37,706 nucleotides of DNA from Anaerovoracaceae bacterium (lineage in GTDB: Bacteria; Bacillota; Clostridia; Peptostreptococcales; Anaerovoracaceae). Below are positions 31,784-37,706 of this stretch, piece after piece. Under the pieces are notes generated by a model that worked only from the letters and a program-made list of their open reading frames with translations, made no database searches and was not told the DNA's origin. The stretch is from the NCBI GenBank assembly GCA_029983755.1, contig JASBYX010000012.1, positions 1 to 37,706 of the forward strand, given 5' to 3'. How positions within the stretch are numbered: the stretch's first letter is position 1; the number at the start of each line of letters is the position of its first letter. Position numbers and translations under genes: made by a program.

Positions 31784-32899
31784 TTACTCAAGACCCCACT
31801 TTCCATAAGCTCTGCTGTTTAGAAAATCGCTCATTATCTTTGACAGCTTTTCAATGTCCTCAGGATAGATTTCTCCGATGTTACCAACTCGGAATGTATC
31901 CGCTTCCATTACTTTTCCCGGATAGAGGACGAAACCTCTCTCTTTGATGTAGTCGTACATTTCTCTGAATGTGAAGTTGTATCCCTTAGGGTATGAGAAT
32001 GTGGTGATTATAGGGCTCTGAATGGACTTATCAAGATAAGGCTTAAATCCGATAGCGTTGAGTTTTTCCGAAATCAGTCGCTGGTTTTCCTCATACCTTT
32101 TATTTCTAGCTTTAATGCCACCTTCTTCCTCAAGTTCCGCAAGAGCCTGCCTGAAAGCTAAAACCACATGGGTAGGGGAGGTGAATCTCCATTTACCGTC
32201 CACGTTCATGGTTTTCCACTGATCATACAAATCTAAGGCAAGGGAAGGGGCTTGGTTTTCACAAGCAGAGAGGGCACTTGTCCTTGAAATGATGAAGGAA
32301 AATCCCGGAACTCCCTGAATGCACTTATTTGCACTGGATATGAGGAAGTCTATGTTCCATTTTGTGATGGGAATTTCTACGCCCCCAAAGCTTGACATGC
32401 AGTCGGCTATGAATATAAGTCCCTCAGATTTAGCGATTTTTCCCACACCTTCTATGTCGTTTAAGATTCCGCTGGTGGTTTCGCAGTGAACCATTGCAAT
32501 ATGGGTGAGGTCGGAGGATTCCTTTATCAATCTTTTAATTTCATCAAGGTCAGGCCTTTTTCGGTTATCCACAAGGTACAAAATATATTGCAGGCCGGCG
32601 TGCTGGCATATATCCACCATTCGCATACCGTAGGCACCGTTGGCTATTATAAGGATTTTGTTCTCAGAGCTTACAGAGCTTGTGATTACAGATTCCACAC
32701 CGAAGCTGCCGCTTCCTTGCATCAGGACAGTGGTATATTCAGGGGAAGAAACTCCGGCTAGCGCCAGGAGTTTCTCCCTTATATCCTGAGTAATTGCTTT
32801 GTATTCATCATCCCAGGTACAGTGATCCACAAGCATTTCTGCTTTTACAGTATCTGTAGTTGTTAAAGGCCCCGGGGTTAACAGTTTATATTTATTCAT
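31784..32899 (-). CDS. phnW: 2-aminoethylphosphonate:pyruvate transaminase PhnW
   Basis: This is a PLP-dependent enzyme of 371 residues that converts 2-aminoethylphosphonate and pyruvate to phosphonoacetaldehyde and alanine. The N-terminus LLTPGPLTTTDTVK, the QGSGSFGVES loop, ADCMSSFGG, and the PLP lysine K192 in SSANKCIQGVPGF are typical of PhnW. The ribosome binding site AGGAG lies nine bases upstream of the ATG. It directly precedes phnX, and together they form the complete two-step phosphonatase pathway. Confidence 0.94.
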   Translation of the reverse strand: MNKYKLLTPGPLTTTDTVKAEMLVDHCTWDDEYKAITQDIREKLLALAGVSSPEYTTVLMQGSGSFGVESVITSSVSSENKILIIANGAYGMRMVDICQHAGLQYILYLVDNRKRPDLDEIKRLIKESSDLTHIAMVHCETTSGILNDIEGVGKIAKSEGLIFIADCMSSFGGVEIPITKWNIDFLISSANKCIQGVPGFSFIISRTSALSACENQAPSLALDLYDQWKTMNVDGKWRFTSPTHVVLAFRQALAELEEEGGIKARNKRYEENQRLISEKLNAIGFKPYLDKSIQSPIITTFSYPKGYNFTFREMYDYIKERGFVLYPGKVMEADTFRVGNIGEIYPEDIEKLSKIMSDFLNSRAYGKWGLE

Positions 32900-32911
32900 T
32901 TATAAATTCTC

Positions 32912-33931
32912 CTATTTTGCTGAATCGGAAATTTCCTGATGATGCTTGTAAAGTTCAAACGTGAGAGGTTCCTTGAAAATCTTAGGGTTTGCCGACTTGT
33001 TTTTCGCATCTGTGCTCTCCCCGTTGTACAGTGGATTAGGATAGTACTTCTGAAGCCCCTTCCTGCCTTTCTCTATTATGCATTTAGCAATCTCCATAGC
33101 AAGGGGGTTTGACTTATCGCCTTTATCTAGGACTGCAACTGATTCCGTAAGGGAGAAATTACCTTCTGTAGGATCCACAAAATCTATAGGAAGACCTTCT
33201 TCCTTTGCGGCAACAGCCTGATGCCTTAGACCAAAGCCAATGGCAACCTCACCGGATTCGCAGAGCTTTAGAGGAGCTGAGCCGGAAGTTTCCAGATGAT
33301 CCCCAGCGTTTTTGTATATGTTCCCCAGAATGCTCTTTGCCTCATCTTCCCCATACTCGGAGATTAGAGCTTGTATGAGGAGCCATGCAGTAGAAGATGA
33401 CTTCACATCTGTAACTGCTAAAGCATCTTTGTATTCAGGTTTTGCTAAATCTCGGATACTCTTTGGAGCATCGAGCTTTTTTTCTTTGAGAAGGTCGGTG
33501 TTTATGATGATTGACCCTTCCTGAGATGTTATAGGAGCTGTGAACGCAGGAATCTGCTCCAAGGTATCAGGCTTAAAGTCAAGATCTGCAAACATTTTGT
33601 TCTGCTCCTGAGCACTCTTTAGGTAGAAGGTGCTCATGGTCACCATATCAGCCTCCATGTTCTTTCCCTCTGCCAAAATCTTTCCCCCAAGCTCGGATGT
33701 TCCGAAAGTTTCAAAAGCGTACTTACCTTTGAAACCGTTGTTATCAAGAGCTTCGGACATGGCTTGAACGGCTTCATCGTCGGCATTTGAGTATATGACA
33801 ACCTTTTCTCCGGACTTTGAATCCCCCTTAGAATCTTCTTTTTTTCCATCCTTGCCACAACCTGCAAGGAGGCATGCGGACAATCCTAAAACTAAAATCA
33901 GTACTAACGACAAAATTTCTTTTCGATTCAT
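32912..33931 (-). CDS. 2-aminoethylphosphonate ABC transporter substrate-binding lipoprotein
   Basis: This is an extracellular binding lipoprotein of 339 residues. The signal peptide ends in the lipobox LAGC, with cysteine at residue 25. The mature region is an iron/AEP-type (family 1 extracellular binding) fold beginning VVIYSNADDEAVQAM. The segments AFTAPITSQEGSIIINTD and SGSAPLKLCESGEVAIGFGLRHQAVAA fit the putative AEP-binding group (PhnS-like). Twelve bases separate it from phnW and two from the permease gene. Because Fe(III)-binding proteins look similar, the substrate is assigned mainly from the operon. Confidence 0.87.
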   Translation of the reverse strand: MNRKEILSLVLILVLGLSACLLAGCGKDGKKEDSKGDSKSGEKVVIYSNADDEAVQAMSEALDNNGFKGKYAFETFGTSELGGKILAEGKNMEADMVTMSTFYLKSAQEQNKMFADLDFKPDTLEQIPAFTAPITSQEGSIIINTDLLKEKKLDAPKSIRDLAKPEYKDALAVTDVKSSSTAWLLIQALISEYGEDEAKSILGNIYKNAGDHLETSGSAPLKLCESGEVAIGFGLRHQAVAAKEEGLPIDFVDPTEGNFSLTESVAVLDKGDKSNPLAMEIAKCIIEKGRKGLQKYYPNPLYNGESTDAKNKSANPKIFKEPLTFELYKHHQEISDSAK

Positions 33932-33933
33932 TT

Positions 33934-35628
33934 CTAAAATTCCTTTCTTCCTTTTGAAATATCTCGGACTTTGGTGGCCTTTGATTTTTTTCCACCATTA
34001 TTTTTCCGAGTTTTGTTATATGCAAGCCCGGCGAGCAGGGCCTTTGCAACTAGATTTGTGAACAAAATAAGCATGGACAGCACGAACACTTCGTTATATT
34101 TGTTGAAATACTGCAGCTGCTTAATCTTGGTTGTCAAAACCATAGTATCGGTTCCAACTATGAATATCAGTGCGCTTATGGTAACCATAGCGTTTATAAA
34201 GTAATAACTGAAAACCGATAATAGGCTTCCGGCGGCGTTTGGAGTGATCACCCTTACAATGGTCTTTCCCCAGCTGTCCCCCATGAGCATGCCCGTGGTC
34301 TCCCACCCGGCGTTCATCTTTGAGAGAGAATTATTCATCATGAGGTAGGGAGTGGAAAAATAATGTATAACATTGCATACTACCATCAAATAGAAGGTGT
34401 TCTGGAGAAAGCTGCCGCTGAAACAAAACAGATAAGCAAGGCCCAGAACCATTCCGGGTATGGTGTTAGTGATAAGAGCGAGGGAATCAACACCGGCCTT
34501 GAAAAATTTCGGCAGGTGACTCCTTGCAGAAACAAGGGCTGCTCCATAGGCCACAAGGGTTCCCACAAGTGCTGTGGAAAAAGCCATGATCAAAGTGTTC
34601 AAATATACCCCGGTCAAATTATCATCTGCAAAGACCGAAGAAACATGATCCATAGTGAAACTAAGCTGATATGGCCAATGCTTGATAAGAGGCAGTGCGA
34701 AAATTACAGCGAAGATAGACAGTGCCACCAGTATTAAAAGCGAACTTGAGAAACCCCAAAGAGAGTCAGCTGTTTTGTTGTATCTGTGCTGAGCGAGACT
34801 TATTCTGTCGTATCTTATGTTGTATTTTTCCAGAGCGTGTAGAAGTAGGATGCTTCCTGCTGATGGAAGGAGTATGACCACGGCTACCACGGCGCCCCTG
34901 TTGAAATCGGGGATTCCTCCCAGCATCTCGTTGTAGAGCAGGGTGGCGATGACATGGTACTTTCCCCCTACGGAAGCCGGTATACCAAAGTCCGTGAAGG
35001 AAAGGAAGAAGCTCTGTATGAAGGCTCCTGCAAAGGTACCCATTAGGGGACGCAAAACAGCTATCCACATGGTTTGGAAATAGTTGTCACCCATGATTTT
35101 TGAAACGATTATGGTTTTCTTGTCCACGTAGCTCATGGTGTTGGAAATCAGCAAGAATGCTACGGGGAGGGTGTAAATTGAGTAGCCCAGAAGGAGGCCC
35201 CAGAATCCGTATATGTCAAAGAGTTTTCTTCCCAGAAGTTTTGTCAAAAGTCCTTGGTTGCCCAGAGAATATATGATTGCAAAACCGTATGCGATGGTGG
35301 GAAGGAGCATGGGCAGAGTTGCTGTAACCTGAATGACTTTTTTAAACCAGGTAGGTGCTCCTGTGTAATTTATAGTATAGGCTATTACGAATGCTGCGAT
35401 AGATGCCAAAACACCGGCTATGGCAGCAATTTTGAAGCTGTTTCCAAGGGCTGTGAGAAAGTCTCTCCTGCCGAATACGGATTTATAAAATTCCAGTGTA
35501 ATGCCTTCTCCACCTAGAAAGGATTTCAGAATTATTCCTATCATCGGTGCGAAGAGGAAGGCAAGAAAAAGGGCTCCTATTCCGAAGAATATGAGCCTGA
35601 GTTCAAAATCTTTTTTCCTAAGGGTCAT
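33934..35628 (-). CDS. 2-aminoethylphosphonate ABC transporter permease (two fused permease units)
   Basis: This is a 564-residue integral membrane protein with about twelve hydrophobic segments. It contains two copies of the binding-protein-dependent permease domain (roughly 60-280 and 340-540), the FbpB-like arrangement also used by AEP transporters of the PhnUV type. Both coupling-loop regions are present (DNYFQTMWIAVLRPL and GDSWGKTIVRVITPN). The last ~25 residues are strongly basic. It sits between the ATPase and the binding protein genes in one minus-strand operon. Confidence 0.88.
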   Translation of the reverse strand: MTLRKKDFELRLIFFGIGALFLAFLFAPMIGIILKSFLGGEGITLEFYKSVFGRRDFLTALGNSFKIAAIAGVLASIAAFVIAYTINYTGAPTWFKKVIQVTATLPMLLPTIAYGFAIIYSLGNQGLLTKLLGRKLFDIYGFWGLLLGYSIYTLPVAFLLISNTMSYVDKKTIIVSKIMGDNYFQTMWIAVLRPLMGTFAGAFIQSFFLSFTDFGIPASVGGKYHVIATLLYNEMLGGIPDFNRGAVVAVVILLPSAGSILLLHALEKYNIRYDRISLAQHRYNKTADSLWGFSSSLLILVALSIFAVIFALPLIKHWPYQLSFTMDHVSSVFADDNLTGVYLNTLIMAFSTALVGTLVAYGAALVSARSHLPKFFKAGVDSLALITNTIPGMVLGLAYLFCFSGSFLQNTFYLMVVCNVIHYFSTPYLMMNNSLSKMNAGWETTGMLMGDSWGKTIVRVITPNAAGSLLSVFSYYFINAMVTISALIFIVGTDTMVLTTKIKQLQYFNKYNEVFVLSMLILFTNLVAKALLAGLAYNKTRKNNGGKKSKATKVRDISKGRKEF

Positions 35629-35654
35629 ATTTTCCTCATAAACCGCTGCCGGAT

Positions 35655-36416
35655 TTAAGCAGCAACTCCTTTCCCTTTCCCGAAGAGAGCGAAGATGTTG
35701 TTTCTCTTTATCTCCAGCTGATTTAAAATGAAGTGACGAACAAAATCGTTTTCCGGCTGATTAACTATTTCTCCAGGGCAGCCGTATTGGGCAATCTTTC
35801 CTTGATCGATAATAAGGACTCTGTCTGAAAGGGTCAGTGCCTCTTCCGGGTCATGGGTTACGATAATGGTTGTAAGATTGAATTCTCTGGCCACGGTTTT
35901 GATTCTGTCTTTAATGGATTCCTTGATTACTCCGTCAAGGGCAGAGAGGGGCTCGTCCAGGAGCAAAATATTTGGCTTCATCACCATTGTCCTTGCGAGG
36001 GCAACTCTCTGTTTTTGGCCACCCGAAAGCTGATCTATGGATTTGTCAAGGTGTTCTCTAAGCTCAAGGAGATCGATAAGATCTGATACCTCAGATTCCG
36101 TTGAGATTCCCGGTTTATTCTTAAGTCCGTAAGTTATGTTCTTCATTACGTTTAGATTTGGAAAAAGAGCATAATCTTGGAATACGATGTTGAAGCCTCT
36201 TTTCTCCATGGGTTTCTTTGTGAAGTCCTCACCGTCATATATGATTTCGCCCTGGTCAGGGTCGGTTATTCCAAGGATGAGGTTGAGAAGGGTGGTCTTA
36301 CCACAGCCTGAAGGACCGAGGATTGATACGATTTCTCCATCGTTTATCTTCAGGCTTATATCCTTTAGAACAGTGGAGCCATCAAATGATTTCTGAATGT
36401 GATTTAGTTCCAGCAT
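35655..36416 (-). CDS. phnT: 2-aminoethylphosphonate ABC transporter ATP-binding protein (PhnT-like)
   Basis: This is an ABC ATPase of 253 residues. Walker A is GPSGCGKT (34-41), the signature is LSGGQKQRVALART, Walker B is ILLLDEPLSALDG, and the switch histidine is in VTHDPEEAL. The frame is open to 36530, but the upstream 38 residues are polar and unlike an ABC start. ATG 36416, with AAGGA about eight bases upstream, gives a normal N-terminus MLELNHIQKSF. It is the first gene of the phn operon. No promoter was recognised in the 560 bp upstream. The substrate is assigned from phnW and phnX. Confidence 0.88.
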   Translation of the reverse strand: MLELNHIQKSFDGSTVLKDISLKINDGEIVSILGPSGCGKTTLLNLILGITDPDQGEIIYDGEDFTKKPMEKRGFNIVFQDYALFPNLNVMKNITYGLKNKPGISTESEVSDLIDLLELREHLDKSIDQLSGGQKQRVALARTMVMKPNILLLDEPLSALDGVIKESIKDRIKTVAREFNLTTIIVTHDPEEALTLSDRVLIIDQGKIAQYGCPGEIVNQPENDFVRHFILNQLEIKRNNIFALFGKGKGVAA

Positions 36417-36979
36417 TTTATTTTCCTTTCTGTTGAATTTTGTCCAAGTTTTAAGTTTACCCCGCCGAGGGTCCGGAGGTAGAGCAATGAGTTTACTGGA
36501 CGTGTCGACAGGGTAATTCTTGTTTGCCAATGTTTCTTAGCTATTCTCGTTCTGTCGTTATTTTGATACTTTTGAAACTTTGAATAAAACTATGAAAGTA
36601 ATGTTGGCTATTAACTTGGAAATTTTAAGAAGTTTTCTACGCGCAAGAGGGGAGGACGGGTCGTCTAACTACCCCTCGCCATGGAGTATAGTATATTTAT
36701 GTATAACAGAACAATCATGAAGGAGTCAAAAAACCGTAAAGAAATTGTAAAACAGGTGGGAGCTTGACGCCTCCCATGTTTACATAAATTTATCAATATA
36801 TTTACGGGAACAGAATAGTATATTTAAAATTGTTAAACTATAATACAGTTGATAATAGAAATTAGGACAGACAGTAGTAGATAGCAATTGATAGTAATGG
36901 TAGGTAACAGTCAATAGGCATTGATATTGAGCCAAAGTCAAGGTTAAGTTATTCACTGATACGATGAGGAGGAAATGAT
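36417..36979. other. Long intergenic region with two hairpins and a doubtful mini-ORF
   Basis: This 563-bp gap separates the divergent phn operon and a small plus-strand gene. At 36647-36677 GAGGGG/CCCCTC encloses an inner GACG-GGT-CGTC hairpin. At 36746-36784 TGTAAA/TTTACA encloses TGGGAG (36757-36762)/CTCCCA (36771-36776), a terminator-like stem. Between them is a possible 28-codon frame (36681-36767) with no ribosome binding site. I saw no convincing promoter for phnT. The rest shows nothing I recognise. Confidence 0.5.
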
Positions 36980-37144
36980 ATGACTAAGAATTTATTGAGA
37001 CTTGCTGCAGTTTTAGAAATACTGGCAGGCATAGTAATGGGAATCTCCACGAAAGAATTGGTAATAGCTTCATTGTTTATTGCATCGGGAGTAATGTTCT
37101 TGATAACGGGAATCTTCTATACAAGTGAAGAGGAAAAGAAGTAA
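36980..37144 (+). CDS. Small hydrophobic membrane protein of 54 residues
   Basis: The ATG at 36980 is preceded by AGGAGG (36967-36972) with seven-base spacing, an excellent ribosome binding site. The product has two hydrophobic segments (about 5-21 and 26-46) separated by a short STKE turn, and ends in a charged tail (SEEEKK). This is the pattern of a two-helix membrane microprotein. No family is recognised. It stands alone between the phn operon and the IS30 remnant. Confidence 0.65.
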   Translation: MTKNLLRLAAVLEILAGIVMGISTKELVIASLFIASGVMFLITGIFYTSEEEKK

Positions 37145-37182
37145 AAATATACTATAAAGAAAGCTCAAATAGGAATGAATCT

Positions 37183-37383
37183 GTGGACTCAGTTATTAGC
37201 ATAATGAAACGTGCCAATATTGATCTTATCATAATAGATGAAGAACACAGAGACATACTCGAACTCATTAGAGAAGTTGGCTTGGTGGATATGATAAAGG
37301 TGATGTTTTTTTCATTACAGCCATTACAAAGATATGGGGATTTATTAAAAGATGGCAAGGCTGCTCTTTCAAATCAGAATTAA
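37183..37383 (+). CDS. Doubtful ORF, possible gene fragment joined to IS30 antisense sequence
   Basis: From GTG 37183 (AGGA at 37171-37174) a frame of 66 codons is open; it is open upstream to 37129 without a start. The first ~35 residues (MKRANIDLIIIDEEHRDILELIREVGL) look like a folded helix-strand-helix fragment. The rest is the reverse strand of the transposase remnant. It is probably the remains of a gene cut by the IS30 element rather than a functional gene. Confidence 0.25.
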   Translation: MDSVISIMKRANIDLIIIDEEHRDILELIREVGLVDMIKVMFFSLQPLQRYGDLLKDGKAALSNQN

Positions 37384-37552
37384 CATGTCTGGTTGTGGTT
37401 TTATCTCTAATGAATCTATGTTTTCTAATTTCTTTAGAAATTGTACTGATATTTCTATCCAGGATATTAGCAATTTGGGTTAAGGAACGACCATTTGATA
37501 ATCCATCTTCAATTTCATGTCTTTCTTCATAATTTAGATGTTTGTTTTTCAT
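37290..37552 (-). pseudogene. IS30-family transposase remnant, frameshifted and truncated
   Basis: The N-terminal ~45 residues (MKNKHLNYEERHEIEDGLSN and TQIANILDRNISTISKEIRKH) are the helix-turn-helix of IS30-type transposases, with AGGAG before the ATG at 37552. Near 37350 the frame shifts: the family's next element, the zinc-knuckle-like SPYLCNGC, continues in another frame (about 37355-37310). This is consistent with a one-base loss. After that the similarity stops, so the catalytic DDE domain is absent. The sequence upstream (37553-37706) holds an AAATTCTAC motif twice, but no clear terminal inverted repeat. Confidence 0.75.
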
Positions 37553-37706
37553 ATTTAAAGCTCCTAATGTTATGCCATGAAGCTTCTCATATTAAATTCT
37601 ACCATAAATCCATTTTCCACACTAAATTCTACTTCCCACAATTTACTAGAACTTACTTTGCGAATTAAGGAATATGAAAATTATGTATGGCTAGTAGGGA
37701 TATAAT

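Noticed and set aside
35655..36530. Longer ABC ATPase starting at 36530
   Set aside because: The extra N-terminal residues are polar and not part of the ABC fold; ATG 36416 has a ribosome binding site and gives the normal start.
36681..36767. 28-codon ORF in the phnT upstream region
   Set aside because: It has no ribosome binding site or family likeness, and its end overlaps a terminator-like hairpin.

Overview
The window looks like a chromosomal segment of an anaerobic, low-to-mid-GC Gram-positive bacterium of the class Clostridia. The reasons are purine-rich AGGAGG-type ribosome binding sites, TTG/GTG starts, lipoproteins with LSGC/LAGC lipoboxes, potABCD behind an XRE-cupin regulator, YhaM, RecD2, a ComF protein followed by a structured RNA, and a PadR/HAAS/DUF4097 module. 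I cannot name a genus from the sequence alone. No rRNA, tRNA, CRISPR array or prophage was seen. The only mobile-element trace is a broken IS30-type transposase at the right edge.

Layout. (1) 1-4488: polyamine uptake operon, an autoregulated XRE-cupin repressor plus potA-potB-potC-potD. (2) 4488-5354: a 45-bp direct repeat, then an SDR resembling the EF-P 5-aminopentanone reductase, ended by an intrinsic terminator. (3) 5413-12672: FHA-FtsW/RodA fusion and class B PBP (cell wall synthesis), YhaM-like exonuclease, a short RecD2 helicase, and ComF. (4) 12733-15861: a structured noncoding RNA candidate (position fits the raiA RNA), then yhdT-panF-baiN, tightly coupled. (5) 15937-17335, minus strand: TetR regulator and purine nucleoside phosphorylase. 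(6) 17558-24849: a three-gene oxidoreductase/kinase cluster. Its first gene is a single 1243-codon reading frame fusing a GlpA-like dehydrogenase with a BFD [2Fe-2S] domain, a GlpB-like flavoprotein and DUF1667. It is followed by an alkyl-DHAP-synthase-like FAD oxidase and, after a leader with a long inverted repeat, an FGGY kinase. (7) 24897-28632, minus strand: a two-gene nitrogenase-like system in which the Fe protein (NifH-like) and the catalytic component (NifD-like) are one polypeptide, followed by a NifK-like partner. (8) 28846-30885: PadR-HAAS-DUF4097 envelope module with a consensus promoter. (9) 31015-36416, minus strand: a complete 2-aminoethylphosphonate uptake and degradation operon (ABC transporter, PhnW, PhnX). 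(10) 36417-37706: mostly noncoding, with hairpins, one small membrane protein and the IS30 remnant.

The strongest candidate for an undescribed system is region 7. The NifH-NifD fusion keeps both Fe-protein cysteines and three NifD-type cluster cysteines. The NifK-like partner keeps only one, which suggests a bridging [4Fe-4S] cluster rather than a P-cluster. The residue equivalent to the FeMo-cofactor cysteine is tyrosine, and no nifB/E/N is present, so N2 fixation is unlikely and the substrate is unknown. The fused gene carries a sharply GC-rich internal patch (about 65% G+C over 180 bp, counted by hand). Its promoter is preceded by a 20-21 bp iterated repeat that looks like an operator array. 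The triple GlpA-GlpB-DUF1667 fusion in region 6 is the second most unusual item. Several proteins here are fusions joined by hydrophilic, low-complexity linkers.
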